A stretch of 64,000 nt of DNA from Forficula auricularia (GCA_024734495.1 JALMQS010000099.1:95281388-95345387); one strand, 5' to 3'; counted from the first letter of the stretch, positions 24,960 through 35,624 are shown. Numbers and translations are program-made. The notes: generated by a model from the sequence alone, not told the origin.

Positions 24960-25330
24960 TTTGGGGTAGTTGTAATTTCTTCGACCCTTTTTGTTTTTGG
25001 GTGTGCTGAATCCGAATATGAGGTTTACTAACAAAATTTCGTGACGGAACATTGTCAAAAATGCAAAAATCTCATTTTTTGGTAGTTTTAATCTCGAAAA
25101 CTTTCAACTTTTTCGTAAATAACCTTCCTATTCAAAATGAAAATTCATAAAATTTCCTACAAATTTCATCATTTAGGTTTTTTCTCCGACAATGGCTAGT
25201 TGAAAATTGGCGTATTTTTTCTGTTTCCGCAAATCCCAAAAACTCGCACTTTTTTCGATTTTTTTCCCATTTTGACTATGAAAGAGCGCATTTTCGACAA
25301 ACACCACTCTATACATTTTTAAACTAGATT
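24960..25330. repeat. dispersed repeat, partner inverted at 61280-61420
   Basis: CTCGCAC...CCCATTTTGACTATGAA...ATACATTTTTAAACTAGATT here matches, inverted, AATCTAGTTTTAAAATGTAT...TGGTCAAAATGGG at 61304-61400. Nothing coding. Confidence 0.5.
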
Positions 25331-26035
25331 AAATTTGATACATTTTTTACAAAAAGAACTAAAAGGACAAATAATAGATAGTTTCAGCCGTTTTGTAGAT
25401 ATTTCGAAAATAGAAAGCAAAAAAAAACTTTTTACTTGTAATTTCCGTCCATAATTTGTATTAGTTTGAAAGTTTATAATAGGAAAATAAGGACTATTTG
25501 AACCCGTAAAGAAGTCTACAAAGTCGACGAAACTTTGGCCGATAAATAAAAAAGTCACACATAAAAACTTGTTCTTATTTTCCTATTATAAACTTCCAAA
25601 CTTTTTAATGCGACATTTTATATTTATATATTATGTAGTAACGTAATTAGAGGGAATTTAAAAGGGGCAATCAGATGGTGGGGGAAGAATCGCCAGACTT
25701 AATCATGTTCCACGCAGCATCAGTCTGTTCATTTAATAGCCCCACCTCGTATAATGGAAACCCCTGCTAGTTAGACAACTAAATTGGCAGATCAGTTAAG
25801 GATATGAATACACTGCAAACCAGGCAGGCGATGGCAATACTTTACACTATATTCTATATCATTACATGATATATAGAGAATATATATGTGAAAGCCTTGG
25901 CGACTTTTCTTTAACAATTTGTCTTCGTTTTTGAGATAACACGTTTAAAATAGAAAGATTTTACACATTATTCTAAAAACGACGACAAATTTTAATTATT
26001 AAAGAAAATTTGTTTCTAAGTTTGTTGATTACTGT
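25331..26035. other. intronic stretch without recognised content
   Basis: A short imperfect inverted repeat (TTTCCTATTATAAACTT near 25475 and 25580) is the only structure noted. Confidence 0.5.
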
Positions 26036-26059
26036 GAGCCAAAAATATGTTAAAGAAAG

Positions 26060-26865
26060 TAATTTAGAATTCCGCGGAGTAAACTTGCGAGCAAATCCAC
26101 TCAACGGAATTTTTAACAAATTATAAGTAAACTTGTTTTTCTAGTATATTTATACAAATATAGAAAATTATCAAATTAATTAAATTAATCTTAAGAAATT
26201 CAAAGAGAAATTCAAAGATGTTTTTATAAAGCGAAATTTAGAGAATACTTAGCGAGACTACCGTTTTATAAGAACCATTGAGGTCCAGCTGATTCTCCAT
26301 CCTGAACCAAGAGAGCGAAAAAAGATATGGTCCATCTAGATGTTACCCGGTATCAATCCGCGTATAGCCCGCATGATACCCCACCCCGGACCACCCAGAG
26401 GGACATGGCATCTCAAGTTCTTATATATCACTCTCTCGATCCAGACGCCTTTTACAAGTCTATTCTTACATAGAGAGATGATACAAATTAATTTAGAATT
26501 CCGCGGAGTAAACTCGCGAGCAAATCCACTCAACGGAATTTTTAACAAATTATAAGTAAATTTGTTTTTCTAGTATATTTATACAAATATAGAAAATTAT
26601 CAAATTAATTAAATTAATCTTAAGAAATTCAAAGAGAAATTCAAAGATGTTTTTATAAAGCGAAATTTAGAGAATACTTAGCGAGACTTATCTAGATGGA
26701 CCATATCTTTTTTCGCTCTCTTGGTTCAGGATGGAGAATCAGCTGGACCTCAATGGTTCTTATAAAACGGTAGTCTCGCTAAGTATTCTCTAAATTTCGC
26801 TTTATAAAAACATCTTTGAATTTCTCTTTGAATTTCTTAAGATTAATTTAATTAATTTGTTAAAG
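26060..26865. mobile_element. foldback element with a duplicated arm
   Basis: Block A (26064-26270, starting AATTTAGAATTCCGCGGAGT) is repeated directly at 26488-26692. The region from A into GAGGTCCAGCTGATTCTCCA is repeated inverted at 26694-26865. Between the copies lies a unique GC-richer segment (26341-26480). The order is A-B-unique-A, then inverted B and partial A: a palindromic element with an internal duplication. Confidence 0.75.
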
Positions 26866-27160
26866 AAAGATTATAATGATGTTTTGTCTTATAGTAAAAT
26901 TGTTTTTGACAAAGAGTGATAATAAAGTCAAAATAAATGGTCGAAACGTCTGGCCCATTTAATAAAAACTCTATTTATTCAATTCCCTACTATTCTTGTT
27001 ATAACTTTTATTACTTTTTTCAATAAATAATAATTTTTAATTATTTATTTTCTTAGAAATTATTTCATTTTTGATAAAAGTTGTTTTATCGAAAACATTG
27101 AAAAAATAATCAATAATAATTAATATGAAATGTATTTTTTGTTTTTGTTTTTGTTAACAG

Positions 27161-27296
27161 TCAAATGCAGCTTATTTCAAAGGATTGTGGAGATCTAAAT
27201 TTAACCTTGAAAGCACTCGTCGGGAAGTTTTCTATCTAGCGAATTCGCAACAAACTTCCGTTAGAATGATGCATCAAAAGGGACAATTCAATTATG
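27161..27296 (+). CDS. serpin, second detected exon
   Basis: 136 nt with acceptor TTAACAG/TCAAAT and donor TTATG/GTAATT, entered in phase 0 and left with one base. It encodes the SNAAYFKGLW motif of strand 3A, then RMMHQKGQFNY (strand 4C / shutter side). Both are hallmark serpin segments, and they follow helix F of the previous exon in the normal order. The intron before it is about 3.2 kb and contains repeats. Confidence 0.92.
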
Positions 27297-27339
27297 GTAA
27301 TTAAAAAAATATTATATAATATTACATCTCATAATAATA

Positions 27340-27620
27340 CCATCTGCGAAGCTCGCTTTCGGTGGGCATCTTGCTGACCAAACGGCTACTCCCCCTGGAC
27401 TCAGACATGGGTTTTAACGATAATAATTGAAATTTCTTAATTTTAATAAATTTATTTGTCTTAAACTATTTGAGGGTTTTAAAATAATAATTGAAATTTC
27501 TTAATTTTAATAAATTTTATTTGTCATGAACTATTAGAGGGTTTTAAGATAAAAATTGAAGTTTCCTAATTTTAATAAATTCTATTTGTCATGAACTATT
27601 AGTGAATTTTAAAAAAATCA
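27340..27620. repeat. CTRR-type terminus plus three 63-bp tandem units
   Basis: GCGAAGCTCGCTTTCGGTGG (27349) is the reverse of the terminus at 39910-39945. Then three units of AATTGAAATTTCTTAATTTT...ATGAACTATTAGAGGG follow. The same pair (terminus plus array) occurs on the other strand at 39220-39945, so both are copies of one element type. Confidence 0.65.
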
Positions 27621-27695
27621 CGTACACGTCGTCTCGCAAGCAGCTTAATATTAAGTATAGATATGTCTCATAATATATCGTTTTCTACAATTAAA

Positions 27696-28515
27696 AGAAA
27701 GAATTCAATTTTTAGGAGAAATACTAGGGTTTTAGTAGAAATATTTTTTAGATATTAATCTCAGGTTCGATTCCTAAGGAGATGAATTCCCTCTGATATC
27801 GTAATATATAAAAATAGTATTTCTTTCTGTGTCTGTACCTATATCCAGTGGGCTACTAAAGGGCATTTGTGCCTGTATATATACCTATGTTTGTCCGTCG
27901 CCCAGGGGTTGGGGTTGGGGTCCAGGGGCAGGGGTTTGAAGGTGGGGTCCAGGGCGTGGGGAGTCAGGGATGTGGGGGTCCAGGGGTACTAGAGGGCCTG
28001 TGTCTGTACCTATATCATCACATACTACTAAAGGGCATTTGTCCCTGTATGTTTGTATGTCCCCAGTGGTGGGGTTGGGGTCCAGGGGGTACAGGGTCCA
28101 AGGGTGGGGATTCATAGGGTGAGGGTCCAGGGGGCTACTAAGGGGATTTGTGCCTATGTCTGTACCTATATATACATACCTATTTGGGGTTGGGAGGTGC
28201 GGTCCATGGGTGAGGGTTGGGATCCATGGGGAAAGGTGGGATCCAGGGATGCGGTCTCCATTGGTGGGGAGTCCAGAGGGTAGGTTTAGTGGGTTGGAGG
28301 GTGATCAGAGGCGGGGGAGAAGTTCCGGGTTTGGGGAGAGGGTCGGTGGGATGGAGAGTCGTTGAAGATGGAGGAGAGGGAGTGTTCAAGTGACGGGGGG
28401 TCCAGGGGGCGCTTCGCCCCTTGGCTAGCAAGAGCCCGCCGAAGACAGGCCTTGCAGCTAGTATTTCTACTAAAATCCTAGAATATCTCCTAAAAATTAA
28501 ATTCTTTCTTTTAAA
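27696..28515. mobile_element. palindromic element containing a Helitron-like insertion
   Basis: The arms 27696-27747 and 28465-28515 are inverted (TTTTAGTAGAAATA... core). Between them lies a G-rich plus-strand minisatellite, 27880-28400, with GGGGTTGGGGTCCAGGGG-type motifs. It ends GGCTAGCAAGAGCCCGCCGA ... GCCTTGCAGCTAG followed by T. The CTAG/T terminus with a hairpin-rich GC end is Helitron-like. The frames in the G-rich part are low complexity. Confidence 0.5.
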
Positions 28516-28657
28516 ATACATTGGTTAATTGATAGAGATTTTCTTTAGGAGACGGACTGGTATAAATATGCAATTGGATGTTGATGAAAGCAGACCACGG
28601 TGGTTTGCAAAAAATAAAGACTATAGAGGTTTTATTATTTTACATTTATTTGCAAAA

Positions 28658-28692
28658 CCGACGTTTCGGAGATTTATTCTCTCCTTCTTCAG
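28658..28692 (-). ncRNA. hammerhead-like motif
   Basis: On the minus strand CTGAAGA, A, a GGAGA-containing stem and GAAACGTCGG. It ends in GAAACGTC, the form in which ACGT can pair between two molecules. Confidence 0.5.
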
Positions 28693-28737
28693 GGTAATAA
28701 GCAATTTTTGAACTACTTTCATTGACTTTTTGTTACC

Positions 28738-28774
28738 CTGAAGAAGGAGAGAGATCAATCTCCGAAACGTCGGT
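28738..28774 (+). ncRNA. hammerhead-like motif
   Basis: CTGAAGA, A, stem GGAGA...TCTCC with an AT-containing loop, then GAAAC, GTC, GG. Three bases before CTGAAGA (ACC) can pair with GGT after GTC as a short stem I. Confidence 0.55.
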
Positions 28775-29180
28775 TTGACTAAATGAATGTAAAATAATAA
28801 AACCTCTATAGTCTTATATTTTACGGCCACCGTGGACTGCTTTCCTCCAACATCCAATTGCACATTGGTTAATTTTAACCCGAGCTGATTTTTTGAAAAA
28901 CATTCCAACTATTTTCAAAAAAAATGCTCAAATCTTTAGTTTTATGTTTTCTACAATATTAACCCCTATCACTCCGTTGTCGCCGCAACGGCGACATCAA
29001 AAGAAACAATGTTTTTATTTTAAATATAAATAAACAAATATTCTTTGGTTCTTAATTTTTATAAAATATATTGTATTTTTATATTTCGCTGATATTATGT
29101 GTCATTAATATTTTGAGTCTGATTTGCTGATAGGTCATATTAAAAATTGTTTGGAGTACAAGGGTTAAAGTCTATTTAAG

Positions 29181-29415
29181 GTAGCGGCAGCAGTAGTTGA
29201 CCGTGCACAAGTAGTTGACCATTTCGACATAAAACTTTAATTAATAAGGATCCTGTGGAAGGATTCCCTTGAAAAAAAATCTATGGACACTAGACAGCAG
29301 GACGTGTCTATAGATTTTTTTTCAAGGGAATTCTTCCATCTGGATCCTTATTAATTAAAGTTTTTCTGTCGAAATGGTCAACTACTGGTGCATGATCAAT
29401 TACTGCTGCTGTAAC
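29181..29415. mobile_element. foldback MITE 46 bp upstream of a serpin splice acceptor
   Basis: Arms 29181-29290 and 29304-29415 are about 110 bp and inverted (TAGTTGACCATTTCGACA..., TTTAATTAATAAGGATCC). There is no coding content. It ends just before the polypyrimidine tract of the next serpin exon. Confidence 0.85.
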
Positions 29416-29461
29416 TTTATATGAAACTTGATTTTATTTTTTATTTTTTGTTTTTTTGCAG

Positions 29462-29688
29462 TGGCATCGGAAAAACTTCACGCTCGTGTTCTGGAACTCC
29501 CTTATAAAGGAGACATGTCGATGTTTATCTTTTTGCCCCCGATTGTCGGGTCAGGTGTCGATGAACTTTTGAATCGTCTTAATGCAGAGACATTTGCCGA
29601 ACTGTTAGGCGGAGATATGATGTTCCCTTACTCTGTCGAAATCGCTATACCGAGATTCACAGCTGAAAGTACAATTGACTTGCTACCT
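29462..29688 (+). CDS. serpin, third detected exon
   Basis: 227 nt with acceptor TTTGCAG/TGGCA and donor CTACCT/GTAAGT. It completes the split Val codon of the previous exon and ends in phase 0. It encodes the strand 1B-3B area (ARVLELPYKGDMSMFIFLP, then a helix with DELLNRLNAETFAELL) and VEIAIPRFTAESTIDLL, the usual (V/I)xxPRFxxExxxDL motif before helix I. The order matches the serpin fold. A foldback MITE lies immediately upstream in the intron. Confidence 0.92.
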
Positions 29689-29749
29689 GTAAGTATAGAA
29701 CAAACACGTGACTAAAACTTACAATAATTTGCCAATAGATTTTTATTCA

Positions 29750-30420
29750 TTTTATTTTACCATACAGGGTATGGTCAAGTATTGTAATCGTGCATGAAAA
29801 AAGTGTTTTTTTTTATTATTTTTTTCGAAATATCTCAAAAACGGCTTAAACTATTTTGATTAAAAATATTGGGCGAAACTATGGCATTTCGGTCTACAAA
29901 AAAGCCCTAATAAGTGAACATCGAAAAAATTATATTTTTGTCAAAATGTCTGTTATTCTGTTAGTAATTGCGCTACGAAATTTTGTGGACGAGCTAGCTC
30001 AAAAACTAGTGTGAATATCAAAACCAAATTTCACATGCAGTTTTGGTGCATTGAGATTAAGTGCTGATTAGATTTTGGTTTATATCGACCCAAAATTAAG
30101 GGCGGAGGGCTAAAAATTATAATTATCATATTTTCAAACTAAAAAAACAAAAAAAAGAAATATACTAAAAAAAAAATGAACCTATAATAACGAAAATATT
30201 TTTTTCTGGGTCCAAAATTGGGGGAGGAGGGGGTCAAAAAATAATCATCTAGGCCCTTTGAGCAAACTCAACCAAATTTTGTATACATAATCAGTGGTAC
30301 TCCATAAGCCTAAAATGAAGAAAAATTATTATTAAATATTAAATTTAAGAGAAGAGCCAGGGTGTATGGTACAGTCATGTACCATTACATCAGAACGTGC
30401 CAATTTATTTCTTTTCATTC
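29750..30420 (+). repeat. dispersed repeat family copy
   Basis: Same order as at 24195-24905 (ACCATACAGGGTATGGTCAA, AACGGCTTAAACTATTTTGA, AGCTCAAAAACTAGTGTGAA, AAACTCAACCAAATTTTGTA). The middle contains the block related, inverted, to 18480-18640. Confidence 0.7.
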
Positions 30421-30504
30421 TTAATAAAAATAATTTTAATCACTTAAGTCCGAGTATTCAATAACGATAAATGTTGCATAATTATAATTTAACCATTTAA
30501 AATA

Positions 30505-31393
30505 CAAGGATAAGTCAAAAATTAATTACACTTTTCGTTCTACAACTTTATGAAACTAAGATAGATGTACAACAGATACATTATTTTTCGATATAGTCTC
30601 CATCTTTAGCGATGCACTTGGTCAAGCGAACCACAAGCTTCCGGATGTCTTCCTGGTAGGTTTTCGGTTGGTCATGAAGCCACTTTTGCACCGCATCCCG
30701 AACGTCCATGTCTGAGGCAAATCGACGACCTCTCAAAGCTTCCTTGAGTGGTCCAAAGAGATGAAAGTCTGTGGGAGCAAGAGAGGGTGTTCCAGGGTCT
30801 CAAATCCCAACCTGTTATTGTTTCTATGGTGTGATGGGCCGTGTGCGGCCATGTGTTGTCTTGTTTCAACAAAACTTTCTTTGAGAGTAGACCACGGCGT
30901 TTGTTTCGAATCGCTGGCTTCAGCTTATTGGCCAACAACTGTACCTCGCACTATTTACGGCACTCCCCCTGTCCAAGTAGTCGTCCAGTATTTGTACCAA
31001 AACACGGTTAGCATCACAGGGTCGAAGTTGACGGTCTCCCAGCTCCCTCTTTTTATGTTACGCTCGTTCGGCCACTTTTAAACACTTCGATCCATAAAAA
31101 AACGCTTTTACGAGATAAAGCACTTTCCCCGTATTGTGACAAAAGTCTCCGGTGAATTTCAGCACCTTTCACACCCTCTGACCACTTCTCGTTGCTCCTC
31201 TTTGGTGCAATCTGATAGCGACGCTGACATGATTATGCTGTTGTAGCTAGACGACAACTGACGCGATCGTGATTAATTTCCTCACACGTGACCACAGACG
31301 CACCAACTCAACGCATGCCCATGCGGCTGGCTCCTATCTTAGTTTAATAAAGTTGTAGAACGAAAAGTGTAGGTAATTTTTGACTTATCCTCG
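30505..31393 (-). mobile_element. mariner element with internal deletion
   Basis: 889 bp flanked by TA (30503-30504, 31394-31395). The inverted ends of about 45 bp contain AGGATAAGTCAAAAATTA and ACACTTTTCGTTCTACAACT. A full mariner is about 1.3 kb, so roughly 400 bp are lost. It lies in the last detected intron of the serpin. Confidence 0.9.
30581..31230 (-). pseudogene. mariner transposase, broken
   Basis: Minus strand. The N-terminal region starts at an ATG (31228-31230) with SDCTKEEQRE, then after a frameshift AEIHRRLLSQYGESAL (helix-turn-helix region). The middle part is deleted or scrambled. Next come the catalytic-core piece KQDNTWPHTA (second Asp) and, in another frame, DFHLFGPLKEAL with the third Asp just upstream, followed by a normal C-terminal tail to a TAA at 30581-30583. 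At least two frameshifts and one large deletion make it inactive. Confidence 0.85.
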
Positions 31394-31395
31394 TA

Positions 31396-31815
31396 TTTAA
31401 TTTGGATGTAAGAGGGGAAAAAACTACGGAACCTCAGGCTTGTGAGTTCCATTTGCACTTAGTCTTCTTTATTAAATAATTGTTTCTTTAATTAATACGT
31501 TTTATTTTCAAATATTAACGAGTGGCCAGTTTTTGTTGTTGTTGAGTGTACTGAGAGATCAAGGTTAGTTATGGTTAAGATTCAAATTAAATTATTTATC
31601 CGTGTAGCTTCTAAATTATAAAAACTAGTGACTTTCAATTTTGCATGTAGCTAAAGTTTGATGTTCCACAGATAGAACAATGGTCAAAGTCTTAATAAAA
31701 TTATTAGTTGAATAAAAGATTTCACTGTCGATGGTAACAGAATTGTTTTTATTTTGGTTAAAAATAAAATGGAGAGTCTTCTGTTTGTAACATATGAAAT
31801 AATTTTTCAATTATT
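31396..31815. other. intronic stretch, nothing recognised
   Basis: No exon or repeat seen apart from the arms of the following palindrome. Confidence 0.5.
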
Positions 31816-32030
31816 TCTAGAGACTATGAGTTTCGAATGCATTGCCTTCATCATCAGTCTATCACAAGATATTAAATTAGTTACAAATTAAGATTTATAC
31901 ATTGATAATGATAATCTTGATAAAAATTGATAATCTATGTATAAATCTTAATTTGTAACTAATTTGAAAATATTTGTGATAGACTGATGATGAAGGCAAT
32001 CATTCGACTATAGTCTCTAGAACTAATTAA
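31816..32030. mobile_element. palindromic element with hammerhead-like motifs
   Basis: CTAGAGACTATGAGTTTCGA...TCATCATCAGTCTATCAC at 31818 and its inverted counterpart ending at about 32022 enclose a central inverted pair TTACAAATTAAGATTTATAC. The motifs are at 31830-31857 (minus: CTGATGA ... GAAAC) and 31983-32015 (plus, GAAAC decayed to GAC). The arms extend weakly outward into AAATAATTTTTCAATTA. Confidence 0.65.
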
Positions 32031-32045
32031 AAATTATCTTTATTT

Positions 32046-32640
32046 AAAAAACAGAGACTCTCTCATTTATTTTTAAACTAAAATTAATAAAATTATTTTG
32101 AGGACACTTCACAAAACAAATTAATATAGATGACAAAAGAAAAACATGGAAAACCTCGGTTTGCGACTGTTTTTATTAATAGTTTTTTTTTTAATACATT
32201 ATACAATTTTCATAATCGTGCATGCAAAATATTTACACAATACTTGCATTAAAATTATGTTGGATCATGTTTCAAAATAAATTTACTCATTCAGCAAGTG
32301 AAATCGATATATTGACATATTTAAATAACAAATTAAACATAGTTTGAATTCTTATGTATATATTTAAAAGTAGGTTATCTTATAATATTCTATAGGTTTT
32401 TGCGACGGGCTTTCTCGAAAGCAAAATAATTAATAATTTAACGAATTTCTCTCTTCAATGCACACAACATAGCTAAAGCGTTAACTCTATTATAATATCC
32501 CAAATAATTTTTAAACAGGAAATAGAACGTTTCCCCCTCTGAATTTTAGAATCATTAGCAATTTATGATATCTCCTTCTAAATGAGATTCTTCTAATGTA
32601 ATTATCAGATTTCTTCGATTTTCGAAATTTTATTATTTTA
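32046..32640. other. intronic stretch, nothing recognised
   Basis: AT-rich without identifiable content. Confidence 0.5.
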
Positions 32641-32885
32641 AAAATTATTTTTAACCCCCCTCCCCTTCTTTTCTTTTACATAGTGAGTCATTTATATTAC
32701 TTAAGGTCATATAGTGTGCATATATGTAATTTCGTACAAATCGATTGAAGGGACTAGAACTTATATTGATATTTCTATTTTTTGAACTCCCCCCCTTCCA
32801 ATTTTGCCCCATGAAAAAATAATAACTCTGTTTTTTTATTATAAGTTCATTTTATAGTATATTTCACTTTTTTTTTTGATTGAAA
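32641..32885 (-). repeat. degenerate copy of the dispersed repeat family
   Basis: The CCCCCCTTCCAATTTTGCCC...TTATTATAAGTTCATTTTAT order parallels 18550-18620. Old, strongly diverged copy. Confidence 0.45.
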
Positions 32886-33324
32886 TAAAAGTTAATTTAT
32901 TAATTATAATGATGCTGGACCGGTAAGTTTATTTTGATTCATCCGCTTGTTGCTCTTTTACTCGGTCTTTTAATCTCAGAATGAATGGTGAGTATTAATA
33001 AGAATAAATAATTAAATTATTCAATTGGATGTTGATGAAGGCAGTCCAAGGTGGTTGTAAAAAAATAAGACTATATCAGTTTAATTAATTTTACATTTAT
33101 TCGATAACCGACGTTTCGGAGATTTACTCTCTCCTTCTTCAGGGTCTATATAACTTTATAATGTTTTCTTTGCATTGTCAAAGGAGACAGAAAGTAATTA
33201 TGAATTGATATACTTTCATTGACTTTTCGTTGTAAGTAGATCTATAATTCTTATTTTATTTTGGATATATTATTTTATTTTTTATGTATTATGAATGACA
33301 TATGAAAATCCCAATACTAATTGA

Positions 33325-33844
33325 TGTTTACCCCCCGCCACTAACACTGGTGACCCCGAGCGTGACTCACCACCCAAAATAAAAAAAGGGTGAAGGGGGT
33401 GTGGGTGTCCGGTCCAGTCCTAGCGCTCACCGCTAGATGGCACCGCGACCTCATACATAGTAGTTTGTTCAAATAAACAATACTTTAATATTAGTAATAA
33501 TACTTTAAGTAAACAACAGTCAAATTCGATCAAACACACTGTACACTACATGAATCAATCTATTTATAATGAAATAATAAATCAATGAATTATTGAGAGA
33601 CGAGTTGGCGCGTGCAATCCCGTGAGCGATAATATTCGTTGAATGTTATATATGCGCCAACCCGAATCGAAGTAATTCAGCTACCACGGAATCATGGTCT
33701 GCTCACATACTTTTTATCACACACTTCCAATACCTACTTTCCCTCGTGGTTGGAACCAACAGTTGGGGTTAAGGGGCATTCCCCTTATCTTCCAACGACC
33801 AACCCCTACCATATCACGATAGTGTTTACCCCCCGCCACTAACA
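33325..33844 (+). mobile_element. LTR-type fragment with primer-site-like sequence
   Basis: A 22-bp direct repeat starting TGTTTACC and ending CTAACA occurs at 33325-33346 and 33823-33844. After the left copy follow C and TGGTGACCCCGAGCGTGACT, which looks like a tRNA primer-binding site behind the end of a 5' LTR. The most economical reading is an element whose 5' LTR is truncated and whose 3' LTR ends at 33844. No protein is encoded. Confidence 0.4.
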
Positions 33845-33865
33845 GTCTTCCCAATTATATAGACC

Positions 33866-33900
33866 CTGAAGAAAGAGAGAGTAAATCCCCGAAACGTCGG
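33866..33900 (+). ncRNA. hammerhead-like motif
   Basis: CTGAAGA, A, a weak stem AGAGA...TCCCC, GAAACGTCGG. Stem II has decayed relative to 28738-28774. Confidence 0.4.
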
Positions 33901-34059
33901 TTATCGAATAAATGTAAAATTAATAAAACTGATATAGGCTTATTTTTTACAACCACCTTGGACTGCCTTCATCAACATCCAATTGTAAATTTAAACCAGT
34001 CCGTCTCCTAAAGAAAAACTCTATCAAAATGATTTATTATAAGAGGTTTTTATTATGGT

Positions 34060-34690
34060 TAACAATAGTGGCCAATTTTTTTTACATTATTTCGGCATTC
34101 TCTGCCTTCATCAGAACCTTAAAAAGAACTTTTTTACTTAGTGAAAGTGGTGTAGGTTTTAGGTGAAACATGATATTAATTAATAAAGTAAAGGGTGTGT
34201 AGTTTCACAGTGAATGAAATAAAACTCAAAGAGGTTTATACAAACTCAATATATTTCGGATTATTAGTCCATCATCAGGAGTTTACAGGTTAAAACTCAT
34301 TAGTTTTAACCTGTAAGCTCTTGATGATGGACTAATAGTCCGAAATATATTGAGTTTGTATAAACCTCTTTGAGTTTTATTTTCATTCACTGTGAAACTA
34401 CACCTCTTTAGTTTATTACTTAAAAAGAACCATCCCACCATCCATCCTGAGATTAAAATACCGAGTAAAAGAGCAACAATCGGAAGAATAAAAAAAAAAA
34501 TTAATTTATATTTTTACCAACGCTTACACATCAAGGCACGTATTACTGGCCACAAAGTTTTGAATGTAATTGCAATTAAAAATAATATTAATTTACATGG
34601 AGGTTCTTTCGTTGACCCTTTTAAATCCTGAAGAAGGAAGCACGAGATCCTTCGAAATGTCGGATTTTTTAAGAGATGAAATTGATATTC
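34060..34690. mobile_element. cluster of palindromic repeats with hammerhead-like motifs
   Basis: Near-perfect arms of about 100 bp at 34196-34300 and 34303-34405 (AACTCAAAGAGGTTTATACA and complement) meet almost without a loop. They carry CTGATGA or TTGATGA, T, GGACTAATA(A/G)TCC, GAAAT on each side. Two further motifs lie at 34103-34129 (minus, stem GGCA...TGCC, GAAAT) and 34628-34664 (plus, CTGAAGA ... GAAATGTCGG). All are of the GAAAT or decayed type. Confidence 0.65.
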
Positions 34691-35017
34691 TAATAAATTA
34701 TTTTATAGAAAAATACCTTTAATTAATTAAATTGGAAAATTCTAATATATAATACTATTTGTAATGATCTATTAGTGGAATTTAAAATAAAAAAACCAAT
34801 TAATTTTATTTAAAAGAAAATTGAAAAAAATGTAATTATAAATTTTTATTCAAACAACCACCTGTGAATAATTATTTCAATTAACAAAAAACCCATCAAA
34901 AACAACTTAGCCGAAGATGACAATGTGACAGATCGAAATAACAACCCAAAAACCCCTTAACCCGTGAATTTCATTCAAATCGTTAGAGCCGTTTTCGAGA
35001 AACCTATTCTATATAGG
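34691..35017. repeat. dispersed repeat tail
   Basis: AATGATCTATTAGTGGAATT ... ACCCGTGAATTTCATTCAAA ... TTAGAGCCGTTTTCGAG is shared with 54240-54480 and partly with 23411-23600. Non-coding. Confidence 0.5.
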
Positions 35018-35019
35018 TA

Positions 35020-35538
35020 CACTGCTGTGCAAAAAAATTGAGCCTCTAATAAAAACTTGATTAAATAGTAAATTATTTTTAATTTTTTTACAAGGCACCA
35101 TAAATTATTGATATTATTGTTTATTGAAAGAGTACTTGCTACTTGTCGTTGACTTAGCCCTTGATTAATTAGGCACCCACAATTTGAACTGTTTGAACTT
35201 GAGAAATAACCATTTTGTATATTTTATCTTTCTATCAATGATGCTTAATTCAAAATTATTCATTTTATTAATATTTCAAATGGAATTTGATCTTTTATTA
35301 AAACTTTATTTAAATTTAAAGTAATATTGAAAAAGTATGATAATTTGTAATTGTGTCTTTTAATTTAATTTCACTTATTTCTTTTTTTTTATAAAATTCA
35401 AAAATTATCAACAATATTTATTGAATATGTTAGTTTAAGAGTTAATAGAACAAATTTTACAGTTATTTGTAAAAATTTTAAAAATAATTTGCAATTTAAT
35501 AAAGTTTTATTGGTGGATCGATTTTTTGCACTGCAGTG
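35020..35538. mobile_element. Tc1-derived MITE, copy 1
   Basis: 519 bp between TA dinucleotides, with inverted ends CACTGCTGTGCAAAAAAATT and the complement of GATTTTTTGCACTGCAGTG. Copies 2 and 3 are at 40796-41313 and 41552-42072. It sits between serpin exons 3 and 4 and interrupts the repeat that surrounds it (34691-35017 continues at about 35545). Confidence 0.85.
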
Positions 35539-35624
35539 TATATATATGTGCAAGAATTGCTTGTTTAATATAATAAATTTGCTTTTATTTTAAATTACCA
35601 CCTATTTCTTTGTTTTTTTTTCAG

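Larger units (their letters stand above)
28560..28870. mobile_element. palindromic element with two hammerhead-like motifs
   Basis: The arms about 28566-28710 and 28728-28868 are inverted, with outer ends near TGCAATTGGATGTTGATGAA and the complement. Each inner end carries one motif (28658-28692 minus, 28738-28774 plus). The sequence is closely related to the element at 33023-33982, so both are copies of one family. Confidence 0.75.
33023..33982. mobile_element. palindromic element split by an LTR-like insertion
   Basis: The arms 33023-33155 and 33850-33982 are inverted (ATTGGATGTTGATGAAGGCA, ACCGACGTTTCGGAGATT) and related to 28560-28870. The inner ends carry hammerhead-like motifs on both arms (33117-33143 minus, 33866-33900 plus). 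The spacer is enlarged by the segment 33325-33844. Confidence 0.7.

Noticed and set aside
27869..28521. Gly/Pro-rich open frames on both strands
   Set aside because: They are translations of a G-rich minisatellite.
30761..31081. 106-codon plus-strand frame
   Set aside because: It is antisense to the mariner transposase remnant.
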